A DNA stretch of 64,000 nucleotides from an uncultured Candidatus Melainabacteria bacterium (GCA_934728585.1 CAKVDZ010000008.1:16888-80887), one strand, 5' to 3'; shown: positions 8,671 through 16,854, numbered from the stretch's first letter. A program made the numbers and translations. Notes: generated from the sequence alone by a model not told the origin.

Positions 8671-8767
8671 GGGAATCGAAAGGTTCAGACTTGTCAACTC
8701 AGTAGTTCTTTAAGTAGGACTCGACTAAAAGGTGAATAGTTAATAGTTTCACCCCTGAGAACAAGGC
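8671..8767 (+). ncRNA. Structured RNA element upstream of tRNA-Lys
   Basis: About 97 bases between a promoter and a tRNA, with no ORF and a compact fold found by hand. Hairpin 1: 8673-8677 with 8682-8686 and a GAAA (GNRA) tetraloop. A junction is closed by 8690-8694 with 8761-8765 and 8698-8702 with 8755-8759. Inside it are hairpins 8704-8708 with 8717-8721 and 8731-8736 with 8748-8753. This makes a three-way junction. It does not show SRP RNA, T-box or 6S hallmarks. It could be an independent small RNA processed away from the tRNA, or a tRNA precursor leader. Confidence 0.45.
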
Positions 8768-8786
8768 AAATTGAATTAAAAAGTGT

Positions 8787-8862
8787 GCGCTTGTAGCTTA
8801 GCAGGTAGAGCACTCCCCTTTTAAGGGATAGGTCGCGCGTTCGAATCGCGCCAAGCGCACCA
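8787..8862 (+). tRNA. tRNA-Lys (anticodon TTT), CCA encoded
   Basis: A full cloverleaf: acceptor GCGCTTG with CAAGCGC, D stem GCTT with GAGC, anticodon loop CTTTTAA, T arm GCGCG-TTCGAAT-CGCGC. Discriminator A and a genomically encoded CCA end at 8862. A terminator follows within 15 bases. Confidence 0.95.
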
Positions 8863-8875
8863 CTTTTAAAAATAT

Positions 8876-8903
8876 AAAGGTCCGCGTCAGGGACCTTTTT
8901 TTT
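8876..8903 (+). terminator. Intrinsic terminator after tRNA-Lys
   Basis: AAAGGTCC (8876-8883) pairs with GGACCTTT (8891-8898), loop GCGTCAG, followed by further T residues to 8903. Confidence 0.88.
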
Positions 8904-8967
8904 ATTGCAAATTTTTAAATTTACCTCTCGAAACATACATTTAAAACACGATAATATTTACAGATTA

Positions 8968-8996
8968 TTCACAATTTTTTAAAAATAATATATAAT
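8968..8996 (+). promoter_or_regulatory. Near-consensus promoter placed for a leaderless mRNA
   Basis: TTCACA (8968-8973), 17-base spacer, perfect TATAAT (8991-8996). The predicted +1 is 9003, directly before the ATG at 9004. This also argues against the in-frame ATG at 8995, which lies inside the -10. Confidence 0.6.
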
Positions 8997-9003
8997 GTTG
9001 ATT

Positions 9004-9603
9004 ATGAAGAAGCTTTTTATATTATTATTTATATTTTTAGCTATCCCTTTAACTGCGAGTGCTAAAGTAATAAAAGTTCAAGCTATTACACCGTTTGACA
9101 GCAACAACCCACCACACAATTTTAGCATACGTTTAAAAGACAATATTATAAATGAAGATGTATCTTTTTACAAAGGTATGGTTATGAGTGGATATATTTA
9201 CCAAACAATTCCTCCAAAAAGACTAAAACAAGACGCTTCGTTTATTTTTATACCAACAAAATATGTTGATTTTCAAGGAAGTGTACATCCCTTAACAAAT
9301 GTTGTTTGTAAATACACAACAAGATTTAAACCTAAAGAAGCAATAACAAATGCGCTATATGTATTTGGTACCGTACCAATTATGGCAGTAACAGCTGGAT
9401 ATTACGCAACAGAGGGTGCTATAAATAACAAACAACCAAACAAAAAAGACACACTAAAAGCTTCAGCAGAAAATGTTTATGAAAATTCTCCTCTATCATT
9501 AATCGAAAAAGGTGATTTTTTAAGAATCAAACAAAATCAGGATTTTTTACTTAATTTTGTAATAATTAAACAACAAAGCCGAATTATGAGTATAAAAAGG
9601 TAA
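9004..9603 (+). CDS. Exported protein of unknown function, paralogue 1
   Basis: A 199-residue protein with a signal peptide (MKKLFILLFIFLAIPLTASA, cleavage before KVIKV). The mature start KVQAITPFDSNNPPHNFSIR parallels that of the next gene, as do RLKQ/DASF-like residues, KYTTRFKP, a short Gly/Ala-rich hydrophobic stretch and YATEGAINN near residue 135. The pair arose by tandem duplication. The protein is probably periplasmic or surface-bound. No catalytic motif was recognised. Its mRNA is predicted to be leaderless. Confidence 0.7.
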   Translation: MKKLFILLFIFLAIPLTASAKVIKVQAITPFDSNNPPHNFSIRLKDNIINEDVSFYKGMVMSGYIYQTIPPKRLKQDASFIFIPTKYVDFQGSVHPLTNVVCKYTTRFKPKEAITNALYVFGTVPIMAVTAGYYATEGAINNKQPNKKDTLKASAENVYENSPLSLIEKGDFLRIKQNQDFLLNFVIIKQQSRIMSIKR

Positions 9604-9610
9604 ATTAAAC

Positions 9611-10228
9611 ATGAAAAAATTTATTTTGACATTTCTTTTTATATTTATTTTTGCAAGTCCAACTTTTGCAAAAGCTACTCAGGTTGAGGCTATGAGTGAA
9701 TACGATAGCGATAATCCGCCGATTAATTTTGTATTTAAAGTTGTAGAATATAACGAAATTGAAAATTTCACATGCCTTTTTGATGGCGATATTATTGAAT
9801 CAGAAGTTGTTAAAACAAAAGATAATCAACGTCTAAAACAAAATGCAACTTTTGCATTAAAAATAAATAGAATAATTCATAGAAATGGCGACATTTTAGA
9901 GCCTAATAATGTTTTTGCTAAGTACACAACGGCTCTTGATAAAATTGAAATTTCAAAAAATGTAGCGCTAAGTGTTGGAAATTATTTTGTAAAAGGTGTT
10001 TCTATTGGTTATCGCACAGTTGAGGGTGCTGTTAAAAATACAGAAGGCAATCGTTTTAAATCTAGCGGTGTTGCTTTCGTAAATTCTACTCCTCTTGGAT
10101 ATATTAACAAAGGTAACGAAATAAAATTAAAAGCTGGTGACAAATTTTTACTAAATATTGAGGCCATTGACATTTCAAACCCATCTATTATTGATGAATA
10201 TAAGTATAATGTTATCAAACCATATTAA
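9611..10228 (+). CDS. Exported protein of unknown function, paralogue 2
   Basis: A 205-residue paralogue of the preceding protein. It has signal peptide MKKFILTFLFIFIFASPTFA and then KATQVEAMSEYDSDNPPINF. Shared landmarks are DS(N/D)NPP(H/I)NF, RLKQ(D/N)A(S/T)F, the KYTT box and YRTVEGAVKN near residue 140. The gene starts seven bases after its partner's stop, so both are likely on one transcript. The AAAAGG at the end of the upstream gene can serve as Shine-Dalgarno. Function unknown; secretion and duplication suggest a cell-surface role. Confidence 0.7.
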   Translation: MKKFILTFLFIFIFASPTFAKATQVEAMSEYDSDNPPINFVFKVVEYNEIENFTCLFDGDIIESEVVKTKDNQRLKQNATFALKINRIIHRNGDILEPNNVFAKYTTALDKIEISKNVALSVGNYFVKGVSIGYRTVEGAVKNTEGNRFKSSGVAFVNSTPLGYINKGNEIKLKAGDKFLLNIEAIDISNPSIIDEYKYNVIKPY

Positions 10229-10295
10229 TACTCTTTTTAGATGATTTAAGTCATGAAAAACATGGCTAACATGCATGTCAGATGGGGGATACAGC

Positions 10296-10544
10296 ATGAA
10301 AGACATCGTAAAAAATTTAACAGACCAAATTGAATCTCTAAGTAGCGACGCTCATTTTTATGACATGCAAATTTTGTTTATAACTAATTTGCAAAAAACT
10401 TCACCTGAAGTTGAAAGAGAAATGGACGGAGAAACATTTGACTCAATTATTGAAGAAGATAAAAAAATGAAAGAAAAAGTTCTTCAACAAATTGCATCAT
10501 TGAATGTTCAACTTAAATCTTTAACAAACGAAAAAGCGTCTTAG
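10296..10544 (+). CDS. Small helical protein of unknown function
   Basis: Start set at 10296 (MKDIVKNLTDQIESL) since GGGGGAT sits 11 bases upstream; an in-frame ATG at 10275 precedes that site. This gives 82 residues, acidic/lysine-rich, predicted fully helical (two helices, about 1-20 and 45-78). There is no signal peptide or membrane segment. Its last four bases overlap the end of miaA on the other strand. No family recognised. Confidence 0.5.
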   Translation: MKDIVKNLTDQIESLSSDAHFYDMQILFITNLQKTSPEVEREMDGETFDSIIEEDKKMKEKVLQQIASLNVQLKSLTNEKAS

Positions 10545-11389
10545 TCTATGCCTAGCGCTTTATTTCGTCTAAACCAAGTTAATTGACGTTTTGCATAATT
10601 ACGAGAGTGTTGTTTAATCAATTCAACAGCTCTTTCTAAAGAAATTTCACCGTCAATATATTGTAAAATTTCTTGGTAACCTATTGTTTTTACAAAATTT
10701 GGAATTCTACCGTGTTTTGCCAGCAAAGATTTTGTTTCCTCGAACAAACCTAATTCCATCATCTTATCTACACGTTCATTTACCCTTTTATAAATTTCCT
10801 CTCGTGGCATATTAATCCCTATCCACTCAACATCGTAAGGCTTTTCCTTTTGTTTTTCAATTTCTGATAAAGGTTGATTTAAACCTCTGCAAATCTCAAT
10901 TGCGCGAATAATTTTTCTTTTTTCAGGGACATCAAATCCATCAAGAGTTTTTTGATCTAGTTTTGCAAGAATTTCAACAAGTTCTTCTAATGTTTTTTCA
11001 TTTAATTCTTTTCTTAATTCAACATTTGGTGAAACTCTAGGTAAATCATAACCCTCTAAAAGTAATCTGAAATATAGTCCTGTACCACCAACAATTATTG
11101 GAGTTTTACCTTTAGATAAAATTTCTTCAATAGCTTTTGTTGCATCATCAACGTATAAACCTGCTGTATAATCAACTTCAGGTTCAACAACATCAATTAG
11201 GTAATGTTTAATGCCCTCACGTTCTTCAATCGTAGGCTTGGCAACAGCAATTTCAAATCCTTTATACACAAGTCTTGAATCTGCCGAAACAATTTCACCA
11301 TTAAGTTTATGCGCTAACTCAACAGCAAGTTTACTCTTGCCCGTTGCTGTCGGCGATGCTATTGCTATTACCTTTGATTTTTTCTTCAT
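10541..11389 (-). CDS. miaA: tRNA dimethylallyltransferase
   Basis: A 282-residue MiaA from the ATG at 11389. It prenylates A37 of tRNAs reading UNN codons. Motifs are the P-loop SPTATGKSKLAVELA, the substrate Asp/Arg region SADSRLVYKG, IVGGTGLY, the LRKEL region and the C-terminal KTIGYQEIL plus RNYAKRQLTWFRR that grips the tRNA. Its 5' end lies inside the 3' end of the upstream membrane-protein gene (59-base overlap), so no separate promoter or spaced ribosome site is visible and coupling is likely. Confidence 0.95.
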   Translation of the reverse strand: MKKKSKVIAIASPTATGKSKLAVELAHKLNGEIVSADSRLVYKGFEIAVAKPTIEEREGIKHYLIDVVEPEVDYTAGLYVDDATKAIEEILSKGKTPIIVGGTGLYFRLLLEGYDLPRVSPNVELRKELNEKTLEELVEILAKLDQKTLDGFDVPEKRKIIRAIEICRGLNQPLSEIEKQKEKPYDVEWIGINMPREEIYKRVNERVDKMMELGLFEETKSLLAKHGRIPNFVKTIGYQEILQYIDGEISLERAVELIKQHSRNYAKRQLTWFRRNKALGID

Positions 11390-12179
11390 AATATAAAAAT
11401 AATAATACAAATATATAAACGATAAAATAGAAATATATCAATGTCATAACGAAATAAGAAATTGGATTAAACATTGAAATATAGTTCAAAATCATCATTA
11501 TAACGTTTAAAACAGAAATAACGATAAATAACAAGATGCTTTGCGGACGCTGAAATATTCTTTTAACAGAATAAAACAAGGCTTTTATTGGATTTTTTGT
11601 TGAATATAACAACTCTACAGGCCAAAACATTGTAAACAAAGAAAAAATTTGTAATGAAAACATTATTAAAAAGTACCAATAATTTAATTTTAAAACTTGA
11701 GTTTTAGTCATAGAATCAATCAAAGCCTGCATTGCAACAGGAGCCTCTGTTGCTGATATAAATTGAGAAGATGTCACTCCTATACTGCCTATCAAATTTA
11801 ATCCAATATAATAAACTGATACCAAAACAATATCACCAAATATTAAAAATGCTATAGAAAGACCAATATAAGGTCCCATATAATCAGCAATACCTACTGG
11901 AAACTCATTGATAAGCTTAAATGTTTCGTTTTCTCGATGCAAAACTTTGTTTTTAAAATTATAAATGGCAGTTTTAATCATATAAAACCAACCAGACATA
12001 AATGCGCTAATCATTAAAAGTAAAGTCAAAAAGAATAAAAGTGCAGATGGCAAAACTTTAACAGCGTCCTTTGCAACAATTAAATAAATATTAATAAGTA
12101 AAAGAAACACCAAAAGCGGAGTAGCCAAGACAATATTTTCGCTTGAAACTTTAAATGCATCTTTAAACACTTTTATCAT
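11331..12179 (-). CDS. Multi-pass membrane protein of unknown function
   Basis: A 282-residue protein with about six hydrophobic segments (near residues 17-35, 42-62, 98-128, 168-190, 212-235 and 238-262), so an inner-membrane protein. There is no transporter signature. The polar tail after residue 265 overlaps the miaA start. Shine-Dalgarno GAGG precedes ATG 12179. It sits 11 bases after the dehydratase-activase relative in the sigma-gcvPB-miaA run. Related in general look to DUF4013-type membrane proteins, but this is a guess. Confidence 0.6.
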   Translation of the reverse strand: MIKVFKDAFKVSSENIVLATPLLVFLLLINIYLIVAKDAVKVLPSALLFFLTLLLMISAFMSGWFYMIKTAIYNFKNKVLHRENETFKLINEFPVGIADYMGPYIGLSIAFLIFGDIVLVSVYYIGLNLIGSIGVTSSQFISATEAPVAMQALIDSMTKTQVLKLNYWYFLIMFSLQIFSLFTMFWPVELLYSTKNPIKALFYSVKRIFQRPQSILLFIVISVLNVIMMILNYISMFNPISYFVMTLIYFYFIVYIFVLLFLYYEEKIKGNSNSIADSNGQE

Positions 12180-12190
12180 AAAAACCTCGC

Positions 12191-13333
12191 TTATACAGTT
12201 TGTTTTTCTTTTCTTTCCTCAATCGAATTTTTTCTTTTTTTACGACGCATTAAGTCAACAAAAGCTTCAAGTCTTGTGATATAACCAGCTTTTCCTGATT
12301 GTTCGTCCATTACAAGAGTTAATATTGGAATATTGTGTTCTTCTCTCATTGCTGGGAAAATATTTTGCGACATGATTTCTGGCATACAAGTAAATGGGCT
12401 GATGTGAATAATACCATCTTTCTTATTAACATCAGCATAAGCAACGTCAGATACACATTCTAAAGAGTCACCACCGATATCTCTATTAAGATAAGGCTTT
12501 GCCATTCTTTCAGCTCTTTGCAAGTGAGTTTCTTTACCTCTAAAGATTTTTGGAATAATTGCATCTTTTAAGAAACTACTTACTGTCAAGCTACGTCTTG
12601 TTTGTACACCCATTTTTCCTAACTCTCTTTCGATATATTGGTTAGAGAAAGGATCACCAACCAAGTAAATTTCACCTGTAATATCTACATGCAAAACTTC
12701 TCTATTTTTATCAATTTTAGTTTTTGCCATTTCAGCTTTAACTTGTTTTTTTACTTTTCTCAATTCGCCAAGCGTACTAATTTTTTTGTACATTTCCAAG
12801 CATTTATTGTAATGTTTTTCAGCTTCACCCTGATTGATTTCACGAGCTCTGTAATAAGCCAACATTGTTTCTAAATCATCAAGAGCAAAAACCATTTTTA
12901 TCATCATGAAAATAGCACCAACTGTTGCGAAGAAATCATCTTTGCCAATTAATTCGTGGAAAAAGTTAAACAAACCTTTAATTCCATCGTATAATGATAG
13001 TTCAATGTAATTTGCTTCGTATCCTAAATCAGCCAATGCACTTTGAATATTGATACCGTATACGCCTAATCTACAGCAACCTGGAGATGTTAGCATAGCA
13101 ACGTAATCAGTACCGCCCTCAATTGCTTCTATAAAGTTACCTAAGATTAATTTATAAGGTAAACAAACAGATTCAGGAGCATTTTTTACACCTAAAGATA
13201 ACGTTCTTTTGTTTGTATAAGGTGGAACATAAGCTTCAACACCAAATCTTCTCAAGGCAGCAGACCAAGCTACTGAAATTGTTCCCATGTGAGGAAATGC
13301 TACTTTAATTTTTTTCTTATTTTTTTCTTTCAT
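12191..13333 (-). CDS. 2-hydroxyacyl-CoA dehydratase activase-related protein (COG3580/3581-like)
   Basis: A 380-residue protein resembling the C-terminal modules of large activase/HgdC-related proteins. It starts IKVAFPHMGTISVAWSAALR and continues with PESVCLPYKL, TSPGCCRLGVYG and, near the end, HISPFTCMPEIMSQNIFPAM and TLVMDEQSGKAGYITR. The conserved cysteines (in ESVC, PGCC and FTC) probably bind an Fe-S cluster. Relatives couple ATP hydrolysis to low-potential electron transfer, but the physiological partner here is unknown because no dehydratase subunit gene is in the window. It lies one base after gcvPB. Confidence 0.65.
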   Translation of the reverse strand: MKEKNKKKIKVAFPHMGTISVAWSAALRRFGVEAYVPPYTNKRTLSLGVKNAPESVCLPYKLILGNFIEAIEGGTDYVAMLTSPGCCRLGVYGINIQSALADLGYEANYIELSLYDGIKGLFNFFHELIGKDDFFATVGAIFMMIKMVFALDDLETMLAYYRAREINQGEAEKHYNKCLEMYKKISTLGELRKVKKQVKAEMAKTKIDKNREVLHVDITGEIYLVGDPFSNQYIERELGKMGVQTRRSLTVSSFLKDAIIPKIFRGKETHLQRAERMAKPYLNRDIGGDSLECVSDVAYADVNKKDGIIHISPFTCMPEIMSQNIFPAMREEHNIPILTLVMDEQSGKAGYITRLEAFVDLMRRKKRKNSIEERKEKQTV

Positions 13334-13334
13334 A

Positions 13335-14762
13335 CTAGTTTTCCATTCTATAATTCAAATCTGGTTTTCTTGCGGCAAGGGTTTCATCAATTTTCTTAAC
13401 GGGTGTGCTATTTGGCGCACTTAAAATAATTTCTGGATTTTCTTGCACTTCTTTTGCAATTTTTAGCATTACGCTAATAAATTCATCTAGTCTTTCTTTT
13501 CCCTCAGATTCAGTAGGTTCAATCATCATAGCTTCATGAACAATTAGAGGGAAATAAATTGTTGGTGGGTGAATATCACTATCCATAAGACGTTTAGCCA
13601 TATTCAAGGTAGAAATACCTTTTTCTTTTTGTAAATCACCTGATAAAACAAACTCATGCATACAAGGTTCATCATAAGGTATTTTAAAATCTTTTTTTAG
13701 ATGTTCTTTTATGTAATTAGCGTTCAACACAGCATCTGTGCTAACTTGTTTCAAATCTTTACCCATCATCAAAATGTACGAATATGCTCTAACAAGTACA
13801 CCGAAATTACCAAAATAACCTTTAACATTGCCGATTGAATGTGCTAAATTATAATTTCTAGAATATTTTTTACCATCATATTCTATAACTGGCACAGGCA
13901 AAAAGTCTTTTAACTTTTCAACAACACCAACAGGACCAGCCCCTGGGCCACCACCACCGTGAGGAGTTGAGAAAGTTTTGTGTAAATTCAAATGTACAAT
14001 ATCAAAGCCCATTAGTTTTGGATTTGTATAACCCATAATAGCGTTAAAGTTTGCGCCATCATAATATAATAATGAACCGTTCTCGTGCATTATTTTTGAA
14101 ATTTCTAATACATTTTCTTCAAAAATACCCAAGGTATTAGGATTTGTCATCATAATCGCAGCAACGTCTTTATCTAACAAGGCTTTCAAAGCTTCAATAT
14201 CAACTTGACCTTTTTCGTTAGATTTAACTTCTACAATGTCAAATCCAGCCATTTTAGCACTTGCAGGGTTTGTACCATGTGCAGAATCTGGAATAATAAC
14301 TTTTTTTCTATCCTCGCCAATTGATTCAAAGTATTTTTTTACAATCATCATTCCTGTAAATTCACCGTGAGCACCAGCTGCTGGTTGTAAAGTTACAGCG
14401 TCCATACCTGTTACAACTTTCAAAGCTTCTTGAAGTTTATACATCAACTCTAAAGCCCCTTGAACATCTTCATCTTTTAAGGCTGGGTGCAAATTTAAAA
14501 AACCTTCTAAATTTGCCAACATTTCGTTAACTTTTGGATTGTATTTCATTGTACAAGAACCCAATGGATAAAAACCTTTTTCTATGCAAAAGTTCTTGTC
14601 AGAAAGTTGTTTATAATGACGCAAGACTTCTAATTCGCTTGTTTGTGGCAAACCTAAAGAACCTTTTCTTAAAAATTTTTCATCAATAAAATCAACTTTT
14701 TCTTCTCCATTAAAAAAGTTAATCCCATTGATATTATTACTTTTTTCAAATATATTTTTCAA
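13335..14762 (-). CDS. gcvPB: Glycine dehydrogenase (decarboxylating) subunit 2
   Basis: A 475-residue P-protein beta subunit. Seen are GFYPLGSCTMKYNP, LQPAAGAHGEFTGM, DSAHGTNPASA and the PLP site LNLHKTFSTPHGGGG with Lys262. It decarboxylates glycine and passes the aminomethyl group to GcvH. gcvPA, gcvT and gcvH are not in the window, which is unusual since they generally cluster. The start codon is TTG at 14762, with GGAG about 12 bases upstream inside the sigma gene's end, indicating coupling to the sigma gene. Confidence 0.93.
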   Translation of the reverse strand: MKNIFEKSNNINGINFFNGEEKVDFIDEKFLRKGSLGLPQTSELEVLRHYKQLSDKNFCIEKGFYPLGSCTMKYNPKVNEMLANLEGFLNLHPALKDEDVQGALELMYKLQEALKVVTGMDAVTLQPAAGAHGEFTGMMIVKKYFESIGEDRKKVIIPDSAHGTNPASAKMAGFDIVEVKSNEKGQVDIEALKALLDKDVAAIMMTNPNTLGIFEENVLEISKIMHENGSLLYYDGANFNAIMGYTNPKLMGFDIVHLNLHKTFSTPHGGGGPGAGPVGVVEKLKDFLPVPVIEYDGKKYSRNYNLAHSIGNVKGYFGNFGVLVRAYSYILMMGKDLKQVSTDAVLNANYIKEHLKKDFKIPYDEPCMHEFVLSGDLQKEKGISTLNMAKRLMDSDIHPPTIYFPLIVHEAMMIEPTESEGKERLDEFISVMLKIAKEVQENPEIILSAPNSTPVKKIDETLAARKPDLNYRMEN

Positions 14763-14764
14763 AA

Positions 14765-15370
14765 TTAAATCATCTCCTGCTTTGCTAATTCTTTTTTTAT
14801 TCTATTCAACCCAGATTGAATAATTCTTGAAATTCTAGATGGCGAAATTTGATATTCTTCAGACATTTCGCGCAATTTTTTATCTTTAAAAAATTTTTGT
14901 TCAATAAATTCTTTTTCGCGTTCAGGTAGAGTTTCCATTAAAGCTTCGACTTTAGATTTAAGTTGAGTAAACATCAACATTTCCTCAGGGCTTCTGTCTG
15001 TTGAACGGATAATTGTAGGATTTTCAGCATCTGCCATTTCATCAACCGACAAAATAGTCTTATACATAGCCTCTCTAACACCATCTGTATCTTCCATAAT
15101 GTCGCGTTTTTGCTTCATTGAATACCATTTATAACGACGTCTAACTTCATTTCTTATAGACCATTTTATAGCGGTTGATAGATAAGATTGATTGTACGAG
15201 TCAGGTGATTTATGTTTAAAAAGAATATACAATGTTTGGGTGCCAATGTTAACCATTTCTAAGTAGTCCAAAAGATGCGAAGTCGATGCCATCTTTGAAG
15301 CTTCAACTTTACAAACTGTTTCGATTAGATTTTGATAGTCTTTTAGATTAACATTCTGTACTGGCGGCAT
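14765..15370 (-). CDS. Small sigma-70 family RNA polymerase sigma factor
   Basis: The start at 15370 (MPPVQNVNL) has AAGGTGAG spaced correctly; the upstream GTG at 15388 would place this site inside the coding part. The 201 residues show sigma region 2 (about 40-100, YLEMVNIGTQTLYILF to IRNEVRRRYKW) and region 4 with a clear HTH (LPEREKEFIEQKFF, LREMSEEYQISPSRISRII). Regions 1.1 and 3 are short or absent. It is an alternative sigma factor, possibly of the FliA/SigB-like type. It is immediately followed by gcvPB, an odd partner. No anti-sigma gene is adjacent. Confidence 0.8.
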   Translation of the reverse strand: MPPVQNVNLKDYQNLIETVCKVEASKMASTSHLLDYLEMVNIGTQTLYILFKHKSPDSYNQSYLSTAIKWSIRNEVRRRYKWYSMKQKRDIMEDTDGVREAMYKTILSVDEMADAENPTIIRSTDRSPEEMLMFTQLKSKVEALMETLPEREKEFIEQKFFKDKKLREMSEEYQISPSRISRIIQSGLNRIKKELAKQEMI

Positions 15371-15463
15371 GCCACTCACCTTAATCACACAATATCCTTA
15401 ACTTAATTATACCAAACAATAATATTTTTAGTTTAATTTGTTAAATAATGCTTACAATTACAA

Positions 15464-15497
15464 AAAAGAGCACAAAACGTACGTTTTGTGCTCTTTT
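15464..15497 (-). terminator. Intrinsic terminator of rpsT
   Basis: A perfect 17-bp palindrome (15464-15480 with 15481-15497). On the minus strand it is followed by a T-run, fitting termination 20 bases after rpsT. It also insulates the sigma-factor unit. Confidence 0.85.
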
Positions 15498-15518
15498 AAA
15501 TTTTTGAGAAAAATCAAA

Positions 15519-15788
15519 TTATTCAGCCATTAATTTTTTAGCTGCTAAAGTTAATCTTGATTTTTTTCTAGAAGCTGTATTTTTGTGTAAAATACCTTTT
15601 GAAACAGCTTTATCACAAAGTTGGTATGCTTTTGATAAAGCGCCTTTTAATGCTTCTTCGTCTTTGGCTTTTGCTAATTCAAGAACTTTTTTCAAAGCTG
15701 TTTTGATTGAAGTTTTGAAAGCTACGTTTTTTTCGTGATTTCTTTCTGCAATCAATACTCTTTTCTTAGCCGATTTAATATTTGCCAT
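15519..15788 (-). CDS. rpsT: 30S ribosomal protein S20
   Basis: An 89-residue S20 of normal size: MANIKSAKKRVLIAERN at the start, the triple-helix body and GILHKNTASRKKSRL at the end. It binds 16S rRNA helices in the 30S subunit. It is a single-gene unit with its own promoter (TTGACA-17-TACAAT), a leader of about 84 bases with two short inverted repeats, Shine-Dalgarno AAGGA and its own terminator. Confidence 0.97.
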   Translation of the reverse strand: MANIKSAKKRVLIAERNHEKNVAFKTSIKTALKKVLELAKAKDEEALKGALSKAYQLCDKAVSKGILHKNTASRKKSRLTLAAKKLMAE

Positions 15789-15873
15789 TTTGTCCTTCTT
15801 TCTTTTACTGAGAGCAAATAAAAAGTTAATGACTCTTTTTACTAACTCCTATAACTCTGAGGATAGTGAGTTA
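15789..15873 (-). promoter_or_regulatory. rpsT leader with two inverted repeats
   Basis: The region between promoter and start codon contains TAACTC/GAGTTA (15852-15857 with 15868-15873) and AGTTA/TAACT (15824-15828 with 15843-15847). S20 autoregulation is known in bacteria, so a regulatory leader is plausible, but these pairs are short. Confidence 0.25.
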
Positions 15874-15878
15874 CACAA

Positions 15879-15907
15879 ATTGTAGAATAAATAAAAATCT
15901 ATGTCAA
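15879..15907 (-). promoter_or_regulatory. Promoter of rpsT
   Basis: On the minus strand: perfect TTGACA (15902-15907), 17-base spacer, TACAAT (15879-15884). The predicted start is near 15872. Confidence 0.8.
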
Positions 15908-15966
15908 CAATTTGTAACTATCAAGTTATTAATTAAGGTTATATTAACAAAGGAACAATCCCCTTA

Positions 15967-16704
15967 TTATTTGCAAGTTGGAGTAGCCCAAGATAGTTCT
16001 GTACCATTAGAACATTTTCCACCATTTGCTTTTAAATATTCCATATTTTCGTTTTCAATAACCCAACCAGCACAACTAAATCCAGTGCTAAAGCAGGTAG
16101 TAGCTAAAGAATCACCATCGGTAGTGTTTTGACCACCTGCAGGATAAATACCAGATTTTGTTATTAAAAACTCAAACGTATCATTCCCATATTCATTTAC
16201 CCCTTTTGCTCCATCAAGATCTACTTGAATTGAACCACAAGTATTGAGAGTTGGATTAATATCATCAGAACTAAAATCAAGTGAACAATCATTACTAATA
16301 ATAGAAAAACCAATTGCAGCACCATCAGCTAATAAATAAGCTTTAGCGTAACCAGGTACAGTATTTCCATCTCCAGCTTTATAAACTTCTGAAGCAAAAC
16401 AGCCAGCATTTCCAACTTCACAAGTTTTAGATATTTTTAGAAATTCACCCATACGATTTGCAGCGATAACACCAGCATCATCGTCTGCAGATAAATTAGT
16501 AAACCATCTTGATATAGGTCCGTAAGTAGCAACCGCTCTTCCAAAAGCATCTTCTAAAACAGCATATTCTTTTTTTAATTTTGCGACTTTTTCTCTATCA
16601 CCTGTTGATTGATTCAAATTTGGGATAGTTAACGCTGCGACAACACCGATAATACCCATTACTATTAATGTTTCTGCCAATGTAAATGCTAATATTTTTC
16701 TCAT
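15967..16704 (-). CDS. Type IV pilin-like protein
   Basis: A 245-residue prepilin with leader MRKILA and processing site before Phe7 (FTLAETLIVMGIIGVVAALT). Glu11 is the conserved +5 residue. After the helix come NQSTGDREKVAKLKK and a globular domain with a cysteine-rich end (TTCFSTGFSCAGWVIENENM, final TPTCK). It is clearly a paralogue of the pilin at 4595-5575, but with a normal short leader. It probably forms or decorates a pilus or secretion pseudopilus. No assembly genes are adjacent. ATAAGGAGTTATATG-type Shine-Dalgarno precedes the start. Confidence 0.85.
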   Translation of the reverse strand: MRKILAFTLAETLIVMGIIGVVAALTIPNLNQSTGDREKVAKLKKEYAVLEDAFGRAVATYGPISRWFTNLSADDDAGVIAANRMGEFLKISKTCEVGNAGCFASEVYKAGDGNTVPGYAKAYLLADGAAIGFSIISNDCSLDFSSDDINPTLNTCGSIQVDLDGAKGVNEYGNDTFEFLITKSGIYPAGGQNTTDGDSLATTCFSTGFSCAGWVIENENMEYLKANGGKCSNGTELSWATPTCK

Positions 16705-16854
16705 ATAACTCCTTACATAAAAAATAATAATTGAATAATAACATTTTAAATAAACTTTTGCAAGAAAATATTGACTTATAAAAAAACATCATTAAATAAA
16801 TTACATCTACATAAATAAATCTACAAATTCTACAAAAATGCAATCGAGGTAATT

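Noticed and set aside
8751..8766. Hammerhead ribozyme core (CTGAnGA-like) near CTGAGAA
   Set aside because: The heptamer lacks the required GA at its end, and there is no matching helix arrangement; these bases pair in the three-way junction instead.
8668..8786. T-box or SRP RNA identity of the tRNA-Lys leader
   Set aside because: No T-box sequence (AGGGTGGTACCGCG-like), no antiterminator, and no SRP GGAAGCAG-type loop. It precedes a tRNA, not an aminoacyl-tRNA synthetase gene.
10253..10295. Short leader ORF upstream of the small helical-protein gene
   Set aside because: The frame (about 27 codons) has no ribosome site and overlaps the start region of the real gene; no conserved signal.
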